12,179 nt of DNA. Origin: DATBAT01 sp036271375 (GTDB lineage: Bacteria; Acidobacteriota; Terriglobia; Terriglobales; Acidobacteriaceae). The stretch covers positions 1-12,179 of the forward strand of contig DATBAT010000491.1 of NCBI GenBank assembly GCA_036271375.1, in the 5' to 3' direction. Positions within the stretch are counted from its first letter, which is position 1; every line of letters starts with the position of its first letter. Made by a program: the position numbers and the translations under genes. Under the pieces are notes generated by a model, which was not told the DNA's origin, did not search any database, and was given only the letters and a program-made list of their open reading frames with translations. This document shows, in pieces, positions 1-7,641 of this stretch.

Positions 1-2340
1 CACGGCGAGGACGTGAAGGAATGCTACTTCTACCTCGACAACACGCCGACGCATTCCTACATGAAGAGCCTGTACAAGTATCCGCAGGCGGCCTTTCCTT
101 ACGATCAACTGCTGAAAGAAAACCAGCGGCGCACCCGGCACGACCCTGAGTACGAACTCCTCGACACCGGAGTGTTCAACGACGACCGCTACTTCGATGT
201 GGTGGTCGAATACGCCAAGGCAGATGTCGAAGACATTCTGGTAAAGATCACCGTGACCAATCACGGGCCGGAAGCGGCGCCGCTGCACGTGTTGCCGACG
301 CTGTGGTTCCGCAACATCTGGTCGTGGGGCGGGAATGAAGCGCGTCCTTATTTGCAGGCGAAGAGCGGGGCCATCCAAATATTCCATCCGGCAGCGGAGA
401 GCCGCTGGCTTTATTGCGAAGGCTCACCGGAGTTGCTGTTCACTGAAAACGAATCGAACAACAACAAACTTTTCGGTTCGAAGGAAAGCCCGCTCTGCAA
501 GAAGGATGGAATCAACGACTACGTGGTTGGCGGAGTGAAGGCCGCAGTGTCAGCGCAGAAAAAAGGTACAAAGTCGGCGGCACGTTACATGTTCAACATT
601 CCCGCCGGTCAGACCGTGAGCTTGCGGTTGCGGCTCACCGACCGCGAGTTCCCAGGCGGCACGGCGTTCTCTGGTTTTGAAGAAACCATCGCGACCCGCA
701 AACAGGAAGCCGACGAATTTTATGCCACGCTGATTCCGGCCGAGCTTTCTGGCGACGCGCAGAATGTAATGCGGCAAGGCTTTGCTGGACTGCTTTGGTC
801 GAAACAGTTCTATCACTACGTGGTGAAGCAGTGGATCGACGGCGATCCCGGACAGCCGGTGCCGCCCCCCGAGCGGCGTTCGGGGCGGAACCATTCGTGG
901 GTGCACCTCTACAACTCTGATGTGATTTCGATGCCCGACAAGTGGGAGTACCCGTGGTACGCGTCGTGGGACCTGGCGTTTCACTGCGTGCCGCTGGCGT
1001 TGGTCGATTCCGATTTCGCCAAAGATCAGCTGCTACTCTTTCTACGTGAGTGGTATCTGCATCCCAACGGGCAGCTGCCGGCCTACGAGTGGGCGCTGGG
1101 AGATGTGAACCCGCCGGTGCATGCCTGGGCGGCATGGCGCGTTTATAAAATCGATAAGAAGCGCAGCGGCAAAGGCGACCTCGCGTTTCTGGAGCGTGTG
1201 TTTCACAAGCTGTTGCTCAACTTCACCTGGTGGGTGAACCGTAAAGACGCCGATGGCATGAATATTTTTCAGGGCGGATTTCTCGGGCTGGACAACATCG
1301 GTGTGTTCAATCGCAGCGATCCGTTACCGACTGGCGGACGCATCGAGCAATCCGATGGCACTAGTTGGATGGCGATGTACACGCTGAATCTGCTGGCCAT
1401 CGCGATGGAATTGGCTACCTACAATCCTGACTACGAAGACGTGGCCAGCAAATTCTGGGAGCATTTTATCTATATCGCTTACGCGATGAACCACCGCGGC
1501 ACCGATGAGATTGGCCTGTGGGACGCGCAGGATGGATTTTTCTACGATGTACTAAAGCTTCCTGACGGGAGCCAGAACCCGGTGCGCATCCGCTCGATGG
1601 TAGGACTGATTCCGTTGTTTGCGGTGGAGACGATCGAATCGGATTTGTTGGAAAAGTTGCCGGGCTTCAAGAAGCGCATGGATTGGTTCATTGAGAACCG
1701 TCCTGATCTAACGGACAACGTCGCCAGCATGGAAACGCGCGGCATCGCGCAACGGATTTTGCTTTCGGTTGCCGACGGCGATCAGTTGCGCAAGATTCTG
1801 CGACTGATGCTGGATGAAAATGAATTCCTTTCACCCTATGGTGTGCGGGCGTTGTCGCGTTATCACCTCGATCATCCATTCAGCGTGACCGTCGACGGCA
1901 TGGAGCATCGCGTGGACTACGAACCGGGCGAGTCGACGAGTCCGTTGTTTGGGGGAAACTCCAACTGGCGCGGGCCGGTGTGGTTTCCGGTGAACTATCT
2001 GTTAATCGAGTCGCTGCAACGCTTTCATTACTATTACGGGGAAGATTTCAAAGTTGAGTTCCCTTCGAAGTCGGGCAAGATGCTTTCGCTGGCGGAAGTG
2101 GCGGCGGAGTTGTCGCGAAGGCTGACGGCACTTTTTCTACGCGATGGCGATGGGAAGCGGCCGGTCAACGGAAACGCGGAAAAATTTCGTAGCGACCCCA
2201 ACTGGCGGGATTTAGTTTTGTTCTATGAGTATTTCCACGGCGACACCGGCGCGGGGTTGGGGGCGAGTCATCAAACGGGTTGGACCGGGCTGGTGACCAA
2301 GATGATGCAACAGAGCGGCGCGCCTGATGGGCGTGAGTAG
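1..2340 (+). CDS. GH63/MGH1-like glucosidase family protein, 5'-truncated by the window edge
   Basis: The reading frame is open from base 1 and ends at TAG 2338-2340. The 779 visible codons are the C-terminal bulk of a large glycosidase. From memory, relatives run about 880-900 aa, so roughly 100 N-terminal residues lie upstream. The HGEDVKE...YFYLD...THSYMK segment at the left edge is typical of the family interior, so the Met at base 13 is not the start. An N-terminal beta-sandwich-like part (to about residue 240) is followed by an (alpha/alpha)6 toroid. Family landmarks are EWALGDVNPP (residues 363-372, with E363 and D368 as acid candidates), EPGESTSP (641-648, E644 as a base candidate) and NWRGPVW (655-661). 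It is expected to hydrolyse alpha-glucosidic or related sugar linkages. The natural substrate cannot be read from sequence, and the catalytic assignments are by analogy with GH63. No signal peptide can be judged because the N-terminus is missing. Confidence 0.9.
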   Translation, partial: HGEDVKECYFYLDNTPTHSYMKSLYKYPQAAFPYDQLLKENQRRTRHDPEYELLDTGVFNDDRYFDVVVEYAKADVEDILVKITVTNHGPEAAPLHVLPTLWFRNIWSWGGNEARPYLQAKSGAIQIFHPAAESRWLYCEGSPELLFTENESNNNKLFGSKESPLCKKDGINDYVVGGVKAAVSAQKKGTKSAARYMFNIPAGQTVSLRLRLTDREFPGGTAFSGFEETIATRKQEADEFYATLIPAELSGDAQNVMRQGFAGLLWSKQFYHYVVKQWIDGDPGQPVPPPERRSGRNHSWVHLYNSDVISMPDKWEYPWYASWDLAFHCVPLALVDSDFAKDQLLLFLREWYLHPNGQLPAYEWALGDVNPPVHAWAAWRVYKIDKKRSGKGDLAFLERVFHKLLLNFTWWVNRKDADGMNIFQGGFLGLDNIGVFNRSDPLPTGGRIEQSDGTSWMAMYTLNLLAIAMELATYNPDYEDVASKFWEHFIYIAYAMNHRGTDEIGLWDAQDGFFYDVLKLPDGSQNPVRIRSMVGLIPLFAVETIESDLLEKLPGFKKRMDWFIENRPDLTDNVASMETRGIAQRILLSVADGDQLRKILRLMLDENEFLSPYGVRALSRYHLDHPFSVTVDGMEHRVDYEPGESTSPLFGGNSNWRGPVWFPVNYLLIESLQRFHYYYGEDFKVEFPSKSGKMLSLAEVAAELSRRLTALFLRDGDGKRPVNGNAEKFRSDPNWRDLVLFYEYFHGDTGAGLGASHQTGWTGLVTKMMQQSGAPDGRE

Positions 2341-2356
2341 CTTCCGGCGAAAGGCT

Positions 2357-2418
2357 TAACCACAGAGGTCACAGAGTTTCATAGAGAGATTCGGATTAGC
2401 TCTCGGCTTTGGTGGTTA
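2357..2418. terminator. Possible bidirectional terminator or repeat-derived hairpin
   Basis: TAACCAC (2357-2363) is the exact inverse complement of GTGGTTA (2412-2418), with the CACAGAG repeat in the 48-base loop. The right arm overlaps the stop codon of the minus-strand oxidoreductase. It sits where two genes converge, so it could end transcription from both sides. There is no clear T-run and the loop is long, so a terminator role is weak. It may only be the folded form of the repeat element. Confidence 0.25.
2358..2389. repeat. Degenerate CACAGAG direct repeat in a convergent gap
   Basis: CACAGAG at 2361-2367 is repeated at 2370-2376, followed by the related ATAGAGAGA at 2381-2389. It begins with AACCACAGAGG. 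This resembles the CCACAGAGG-type intergenic repeat that I recall as scattered through acidobacterial and other soil-bacterial genomes. That link is from memory and was not tested here. It lies between the glucosidase stop and the end of the oxidoreductase gene on the opposite strand. Confidence 0.5.
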
Positions 2419-3411
2419 GAGTTTGAGTTTTTCTCGCACTTCAGAGATTAGTTCAAAAGACCGCAAGCGGGCCTGTTGATCGAACATGTGGGCCGTGACC
2501 ATCAGTTCGTCGGGCTTGTGATTGTCGATAAATTCTCTCAAGCCTCGCTCAACTGTCTCCGGGGCACCTACAACGGAATATGCCAACGACCGGTTGACCG
2601 ACGCCTTCTCCGCAAAATTCCAATAGGTTTCGATGTCGTCGATGGGCGGAGGGATTTGTCCGGGCGTTCCGCGAGTAAGATTGGTAAACGCCTGCTGTAA
2701 AGAAGTGAAATTACGCCGCGCTTCGGCATCAGTGTCGGCCGCGAGTACGTTGATGGCCAGCATGGCATAAGGCCGATCCAGTTGTTGTGAGGGGCGGAAA
2801 CTTGCGCGATAAATGTAGAGCGCGTTACGCATCTCGGTCGGGGCGAAGTGCGCGGCAAAGGCGAAGGGCAATCCCATGTCCGCGGCCAGTTCCGCGCTGT
2901 AAGTACTTGAACCGAGCAGCCAGAGGGGGACTCGCAATCCCGCGCCGGGTACGGCTTTGATTTTCTGCCCAGGCTGAGGCGGCTCAAAGTAGTGCTGCAA
3001 CTCCCGAACATCCTGGGGAAATTCATCTGCACCAATAGCGGGGTTGCGGCGCAAGGCACGAGTGGTCTGCATGTCCGTTCCCGGGGCACGGCCTAGGCCA
3101 AGATCGATTCGTCCTGGATAGAGCGATGCCAGCGTGCCGAACTGCTCCGCAATCACCAGCGGCGCGTGGTTGGGGAGCATGACTCCCCCCGAACCAACAC
3201 GAATGGTTTTCGTTCCTGAGGCAACATGAGCGATGACAATGGAGGTCGCCGCGCTGGCAATGCCCGGCATATTGTGATGTTCGGCAAGCCAATAGCGATG
3301 AAATCCCAGGCGCTCGGCGAGCTGCGCCAGTTCCAGCGTGTTGCGAAAGGCGTCGGCGGCGGTTGCACCCTGCACGATCGGCGACAAGTCTAAAACAGAA
3401 AACGGTATCAA
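2416..3411 (-). CDS. LLM-class flavin-dependent oxidoreductase (luciferase-like monooxygenase, YhbW-like)
   Basis: The product is 331 aa from the chosen start. It is a TIM-barrel flavin oxidoreductase of the bacterial luciferase superfamily, closely resembling E. coli YhbW along its length. Conserved blocks are the opening IPFSVLDLSPI, WLAEHHN (41-47), IRVGSGGVMLPNHAPLVIAEQFGTL (split at 70-94) and GRIDLGLGRAPG (100-111). FMN or F420 binding is expected from the superfamily. The substrate is unknown and the protein is probably cytoplasmic. The frame opens at another TTG (3447), but the TTG at 3411 is preferred: it follows AAGGAAG at good spacing and starts right at the conserved IPFSVLDL block. 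It lies 70 bases downstream of the CHAT gene with no visible terminator, so read-through from that operon is possible. Nothing links the enzyme's chemistry to the CHAT system. Confidence 0.92.
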   Translation of the reverse strand: MIPFSVLDLSPIVQGATAADAFRNTLELAQLAERLGFHRYWLAEHHNMPGIASAATSIVIAHVASGTKTIRVGSGGVMLPNHAPLVIAEQFGTLASLYPGRIDLGLGRAPGTDMQTTRALRRNPAIGADEFPQDVRELQHYFEPPQPGQKIKAVPGAGLRVPLWLLGSSTYSAELAADMGLPFAFAAHFAPTEMRNALYIYRASFRPSQQLDRPYAMLAINVLAADTDAEARRNFTSLQQAFTNLTRGTPGQIPPPIDDIETYWNFAEKASVNRSLAYSVVGAPETVERGLREFIDNHKPDELMVTAHMFDQQARLRSFELISEVREKLKL

Positions 3412-3481
3412 TGAGCTTCCTTCGGAACAGATGAACGCGCCGGCCAAGACCCGTCGCTACATTTTTGATGCTTGGTGTGGC

Positions 3482-6007
3482 TTAGCGATTCATCCGCCCC
3501 TGGGTGTAGAGCTGGAAGGGCGCCCAGTAGAAAGGATTGTGCAGGTCTTTGTCGCGGAGCAATGCGAGCTTTGCGGTTCGAAGCGCTGCATCTATCCGCG
3601 CCCCACGGTCCAGCTCCTGGTAGAAGGCGCTCATGAGTTTTTCGCTGGACACATCCGCTGCATCCCACAACGCGGCGATAACGTTGCGCGCGCCCGCGCG
3701 ATGGAAAGCCCAGGAAAGCCCAACCAGTCCTTCGCCGCTGTAGAAGCGTTCTCCCGCGCCGTAACAGGCAGAGATGGTCACCAGGTCAGCGTGCAGCGGA
3801 TGCCGAATGATGTCGCGGGCATAGAGCTTGAACGAGTCGTCTTCCGGGCCGCTCCTGGACAAAACGATCGCGGAGTCGAGCGGACTGAGGCGGCTGGCGA
3901 TTCCGTGTGCGACAAAATGAATCAAGGCAAAATGTTCGGGACCGCTTGCAAAATAAGCCTTTGGCGTGGCCCGACCGCGGTCGAGCACAAGCAGGGCATT
4001 CGCCGTGAAGTGCCGGGCGACGTTCTTCATTTGATCAGCCGCGTGCGAGAGTTCGGGAAATTTATCGTTGGGCGAGATGCTGTTGCCTATCAATAATGTC
4101 CTCGACGGTTTTCGCCGACTTGGAAATGAGGCATTCAGAAGCCGCAAGGAGCTGGCGTTGAGGACGGTTGCATCCTCGATCCAGAAGTGTGGAGATGGAT
4201 CTGATACCAGAAAGGTTTCGAAATTCAAACCGTTCAAACTGCCATCGGGGACAACGAAGACTCTCGCATCGTTCGTCAAGATCCCTTGTGCAGGCGCAAC
4301 CAATGTGCGATAAAGCCAGCTGCCGTCGGTTTCGGCGGAGACGTCTTGCGGGCCAATTAATGCGTTTCGATAACGCCGCGCGACAACATCGATTTCACGC
4401 CCCGGAGGCAGTGTGATTAACTGCGTGGTTTTTGGGGAGACCGCCCACAGATAAGACTGCTTCTCGCCCAGCCAATAGAAGAGAATGGTGCCGTTGACGG
4501 CTCGGGCGATTTCATTTGGCCGCAGCGGTGGAGCATCGCCGCTCATTTTCGCAGGTAAGCTTTCAAAGCCTTGGGTCAGAGACCGCGCACGACTGTAATC
4601 GGCCCACCGCAGCGCATCGTTAGACCGTCGGTGAGAAACCAGAAATTGAATGTAATCCCCATAGATCTCAATCGCATTAGCCGGAAACGAGATTTGGGAG
4701 TCTTCATGCCGCACGCTCTGGCGAGCGGCCTCGAAGGTGGCGATGGCAGCGCGATAGTTCAGATCGGCGGAGGCCTGGCTGGAGTTTTCAAAGAGCCTGG
4801 CTAGAGAGTGTTGAGCTTCCCACTTCAAAAAATCCGGGACTGAATTGTCTGCCTCGACTTCGCGATAACTGCTCTCCGCCTGTTGGGAATGGCCGAGTAG
4901 CGCGGCGATTCTTCCTTGCAGGAGCTTGCCCTCAAGTTCACCGACGTGATCTTTGCTTTCCCGCGCAACGTGCAGGGCCTGGTCTACATACTTGCTTGCC
5001 GGCTCAGGATCCTCGGCCCTTAACGACAATCGCGCCAGCGCGCGGAGAGCGTTATATATGTCCTGTTGGTCCCTTATTTGTTGCGCGAGAAGCAGGGCCT
5101 TTTGAAGCAACTCCCTGGCTTGATCGAACTTGTGATCATCCATGTAGACATAGCCGATGTTTATCAGTTGGTTTTCCTGATCGGAAACATCGCCACATTC
5201 TGCCGCGGCCTTTTCGGTTTCCTTAAATATTTTCAAGGCCCTTTCAGAATCGCCGAGCCGGTAATAAGCCCATCCCAGGTTTGCATTCGCCACCAGTTCG
5301 AGCACTTTTGCGCCTTCGGCTTTGGCGGCATCCGAGGCGGACTGCGACCAGTCAATGGCCTCATCGTAATGCGCCCGTTCCAAATACTCGTCGCCGAGGT
5401 TCAACAGCGAGGTTGCCGCCAGAAACTTGTAATCATGAGCCCGGGCAAGTGCCAGACTTTGCCGGTAAAGTTGTTCCGCCAGATCGCCGTCCTTCCGTTG
5501 GGAGGCTACCAGTCCTCGAGCCACTATCAGATCAACGCATTCGAACGAGGTCGAGCCGATGCAAAGGGACTGCGCATCGTTTAGCGCCCGCTCGGCGTCA
5601 GAAAAATTATGCGAGTTGCCATGCGCAACCGCCAGGAGGATGAGAGCAGGAACGCGCAGACCGGCTGCTTGGGAGAGCCCAGGAGGAACCTGAAGGATTT
5701 TAATTACATCCGGAAATTGGCCTTGCCAAAGCAAAGCTCTAGCCTGAAGGACTTTGAATCTACCCGCCCACTCCGGACTTGAGGTGCGGAATCGCGCGTA
5801 GCCGTTAGCGGCCAGGGCTCGGCATTGGGTAAGGTCGCCCCGTAGGAAGGCTCTGTCTGCGCGATCAAACAGGAGTTGAGGGAGATCTTCCTGATGTTGA
5901 CATGAAAGACCTCCCAACAGCGCGAGGGACAAAATCAGCCAGACTAGGGCTTGTGGTGACCGTTTGAATATGCCACGGCGACGTTGGCACTGCCGTGTCC
6001 GATGCAG
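3482..6007 (-). CDS. TPR-CHAT domain lipoprotein, caspase-like protease family; start codon uncertain
   Basis: With the tentative CTG start at 6007 the product is 841 aa. Residues 1-36 look like a lipoprotein signal: a basic stretch (RRRGIFKR), a hydrophobic core and the lipobox LGGLSC with Cys36. Gln follows the Cys, so there is no Asp inner-membrane retention signal. Residues about 48-428 hold several TPR helical pairs, for example LLNLGDEYLERAHYDEAI and NLGWAYYRLGDSERAL. Residues about 498-838 form a CHAT domain with HFVAHG (His701) and SACYGAGE (Cys748), followed by GEGLVGLSWAFHRAGARNVIAALWD. Both members of the peptidase dyad are therefore present. CHAT proteins are known as proteases in some signalling and defence systems; the target here is unknown. 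The frame stays open upstream to ATG 6253, but that start would overlap the preceding gene by 310 bases. No ATG, GTG or TTG lies between 6250 and the hydrophobic core. TTG 5932 would leave only ten residues before the lipid Cys, with no basic part. Confidence 0.88.
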   Translation of the reverse strand: MHRTRQCQRRRGIFKRSPQALVWLILSLALLGGLSCQHQEDLPQLLFDRADRAFLRGDLTQCRALAANGYARFRTSSPEWAGRFKVLQARALLWQGQFPDVIKILQVPPGLSQAAGLRVPALILLAVAHGNSHNFSDAERALNDAQSLCIGSTSFECVDLIVARGLVASQRKDGDLAEQLYRQSLALARAHDYKFLAATSLLNLGDEYLERAHYDEAIDWSQSASDAAKAEGAKVLELVANANLGWAYYRLGDSERALKIFKETEKAAAECGDVSDQENQLINIGYVYMDDHKFDQARELLQKALLLAQQIRDQQDIYNALRALARLSLRAEDPEPASKYVDQALHVARESKDHVGELEGKLLQGRIAALLGHSQQAESSYREVEADNSVPDFLKWEAQHSLARLFENSSQASADLNYRAAIATFEAARQSVRHEDSQISFPANAIEIYGDYIQFLVSHRRSNDALRWADYSRARSLTQGFESLPAKMSGDAPPLRPNEIARAVNGTILFYWLGEKQSYLWAVSPKTTQLITLPPGREIDVVARRYRNALIGPQDVSAETDGSWLYRTLVAPAQGILTNDARVFVVPDGSLNGLNFETFLVSDPSPHFWIEDATVLNASSLRLLNASFPSRRKPSRTLLIGNSISPNDKFPELSHAADQMKNVARHFTANALLVLDRGRATPKAYFASGPEHFALIHFVAHGIASRLSPLDSAIVLSRSGPEDDSFKLYARDIIRHPLHADLVTISACYGAGERFYSGEGLVGLSWAFHRAGARNVIAALWDAADVSSEKLMSAFYQELDRGARIDAALRTAKLALLRDKDLHNPFYWAPFQLYTQGRMNR

Positions 6008-6906
6008 CCCAATTCCATCTGGAGCATATTGAGCCGAAAATAGTTGGTCGGCCTTCCGCCCCCGTTCCGCAGAGAATCTTCGGTCTCGGGATTCCGGCTG
6101 CGCGGACCGTCCGGCGGCTCCGCCGCCTTGGTGCCAACCTCGACCTCTCCAATCGCCACCACGCCGAAGTCTGGAATCATCAACAGGTTCCCGACCGTCT
6201 TCAGACCCGGAATCGGGATTCCGCTGATGTCGATGCTTTTGACCAACGAGCATGTGACTGCGCCGATCGGATCTTCGTGGCTGGAGTTGTGGATGAGAGT
6301 GTCAATCTCACCGAGCCTGCCATGGTACTTCGGCGACAGGGCTTTGGGAAGATCGTGTGACGTAGCCACACGATTCACTTCCTCCCTCACGCTGCTTAGG
6401 AAGCGAAGATCGGAAACATAGGATCGGTCATTTTCTGGCTTCTCGCCACAAAGGTCGAGGTTCAACTTCAGATCGAGCGGGTAGCCACCGATCTTCAAGT
6501 TGGTGAACTGAGTTCCCAGAAACGTGACTCGAGGCACGTGGCCTTTATCATAAGGATGGTCCGTCGAAACTTGTGAGACCACCCGGTCGGCGGTAATCAC
6601 TTCGAAGATGTTCAGCCCTTCCACGATGGAAGTCGTCAGCGTGATCCAGCCGTTATGCTTTACACCCCGGCTTCCCGATACACGGGTGTAGCCGGCCTTG
6701 AACGAGATGAGGCCTTCGATGCTGACATTTTCCGCGTAGCGAGTAAGATGGGCGCCGCGCAGACTCTTCAACGAAACCGGCGCTTGCTCTTCTATTTTCT
6801 GTTGGATCGGACGCTTCAACTCTCCGCTCAGCACATGGGCTTCCCCATGATATTGGTGCTCCTGCGTGTAACCTTGAATGCCCCGGGTCTGTTCCATGGT
6901 TGCCAT
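5944..6906 (-). CDS. Conserved-looking protein of unknown function, 320 aa
   Basis: I do not recognise a named domain. The ATG at 6906 is chosen because GTGGAGG lies 7 bases upstream; the frame stays open to 7089 but that stretch overlaps the upstream gene. The protein has no signal peptide or membrane helix that I can see, so it is probably cytoplasmic unless exported by another route. The N-terminal half (about 60-150) alternates hydrophobic and polar residues like beta strands (VSIEGLISF, WITLTTSI, VPRVTFLGTQFTNLKI). The middle (about 160-215) looks helical and charged. The C-terminal part again looks beta-rich (IPDFGVVAIGEVEVG, 244-258), then a Gly/Pro/Asn-rich linker (265-287), then YFRLNMLQMELGCIGHG (289-305). 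Cysteines are at 153, 219 and 301. It starts 14 bases after the anti-sigma gene and its 3' end overlaps the reading frame of the CHAT gene, so all three are probably co-translated. A ligand or partner of the CHAT protein is a guess from position only. Confidence 0.85.
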   Translation of the reverse strand: MATMEQTRGIQGYTQEHQYHGEAHVLSGELKRPIQQKIEEQAPVSLKSLRGAHLTRYAENVSIEGLISFKAGYTRVSGSRGVKHNGWITLTTSIVEGLNIFEVITADRVVSQVSTDHPYDKGHVPRVTFLGTQFTNLKIGGYPLDLKLNLDLCGEKPENDRSYVSDLRFLSSVREEVNRVATSHDLPKALSPKYHGRLGEIDTLIHNSSHEDPIGAVTCSLVKSIDISGIPIPGLKTVGNLLMIPDFGVVAIGEVEVGTKAAEPPDGPRSRNPETEDSLRNGGGRPTNYFRLNMLQMELGCIGHGSANVAVAYSNGHHKP

Positions 6907-6920
6907 ATTGTTGCCTCCAC

Positions 6921-7580
6921 TTAGTTGTCGATTTTTAGTTGGAATTGCGTGTGCCCCACCTCTTTGGTTTCGCCCGTGGCGGAAATGCCGTTTACATCGA
7001 GGGTGTAGTCCCCTGACTCCCGATTTGCCGGGGGCACTTGAATGGACCATTGGTCTTGTCCCGCGGCCACCGGCATGATTAACGACCACTCAACTTTTCC
7101 GTCAGGACCGTGCAAAGCGGCAGCATATTGAGAGTAGTTGCCGCCCGGTGGAATTCTTACAAAAAGCAAAAATCCCTGGCGGCCGGTGGTGGTGATGAGC
7201 GGTCCATCGGAGCCCCAGGTACCGACAGTAACCGCCGCCCATGGCAGGACTTGCGGCCGACCCTCGACGTGTGAGATTCGCCAGGTTTGAATTGCGATCG
7301 CTACCAGCAACAATGCGAACGCGGAGATGGTGAAACTGGGACGGAGAGACTCTAACCACGTGTTCGGGTGAATCAGTTCGACAACTTTTTCCGTCTCCCG
7401 CGTCTGCGTAAGCTCGCGCTTGAGTTCTTCCACCAAAGCGCTTCCGACTCGCACGTCAAGCGCGCACTCGGGACAGTTGAAATAATGCGCCTCGAACTCA
7501 TCCCTGGCCAGGGGATCGAGTTCATCCAGCAGATACTTCTCGGTGATTTTTTCTCGAGCCACCGCTTCGTGGTCGATCAC
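6921..7580 (-). CDS. Membrane-bound zinc-finger anti-sigma-like protein with C-terminal outer domain
   Basis: The product is 219 aa, starting at GTG 7580; an in-frame TAA lies three codons upstream, so no earlier start exists. The N-terminal part has H32-x3-C36-x2-C39 in DEFEAHYFNCPEC, the zinc-binding signature of ZAS/zf-HC2 anti-sigma domains. A charged helix follows, then one membrane helix (about 83-100, SFTISAFALLLVAIAIQTW). Residues 101-219 would lie outside the membrane and look beta-rich, ending in a domain with DYTLDVNG and QFQLKIDN that resembles an Ig-like strand pattern. It sits 61 bases after the ECF sigma gene, the usual order for a sigma/anti-sigma pair. The inferred role is to hold the sigma factor at the membrane until an envelope signal reaches the outer domain. 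A regulator without sigma binding is possible but less likely given the neighbour. The next gene begins 14 bases on, which supports one operon. Confidence 0.86.
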   Translation of the reverse strand: MIDHEAVAREKITEKYLLDELDPLARDEFEAHYFNCPECALDVRVGSALVEELKRELTQTRETEKVVELIHPNTWLESLRPSFTISAFALLLVAIAIQTWRISHVEGRPQVLPWAAVTVGTWGSDGPLITTTGRQGFLLFVRIPPGGNYSQYAAALHGPDGKVEWSLIMPVAAGQDQWSIQVPPANRESGDYTLDVNGISATGETKEVGHTQFQLKIDN

Positions 7581-7630
7581 AATGTTTTACCTCTAAACAT
7601 ATAGTGTCTATTTTGTCCCTTTCGTTTCAT
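7577..7630 (-). CDS. Possible 17-codon leader peptide coupled to the anti-sigma gene
   Basis: In the gap between the sigma and anti-sigma genes a small frame encodes MKRKGQNRHYMFRGKTL. Its TGA overlaps the anti-sigma GTG start as GTGA, a classic coupling geometry. There is no convincing ribosome binding site before its ATG, and it is too short to judge by composition. It may be chance. If translated, it would link anti-sigma translation to ribosomes arriving from the sigma gene. Confidence 0.15.
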   Translation of the reverse strand: MKRKGQNRHYMFRGKTL

Positions 7631-7641
7631 AACGCTAGCCA

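Noticed and set aside
3338..4096. 252-aa open frame on the plus strand opposite the CHAT domain
   Set aside because: It is antisense to the conserved CHAT catalytic region and its translation has no domain-like pattern.
5066..5584. 172-aa plus-strand frame opposite the TPR region
   Set aside because: It is the reverse complement of TPR repeats. The hydrophobic stretches come from antisense of polar and leucine codons and are not real membrane segments.
5944..6253. -1 programmed frameshift joining the 320-aa protein to the CHAT protein
   Set aside because: The CHAT frame is indeed -1 relative to the upstream gene, but no X-XXY-YYZ slippery site was seen and the fusion would bury the signal peptide. 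Kept only as an option in the start-codon finding.
6907..7089. N-terminal extension of the 320-aa protein (61 extra residues)
   Set aside because: It overlaps the anti-sigma gene's coding sequence, and the ATG at 6906 has a strong GTGGAGG site.
7593..7608. NrdR-box-like sequence (ACACTATATGTTTAGA on the minus strand)
   Set aside because: It matches only part of the consensus, is single rather than paired, and precedes the anti-sigma gene rather than nrdAB.
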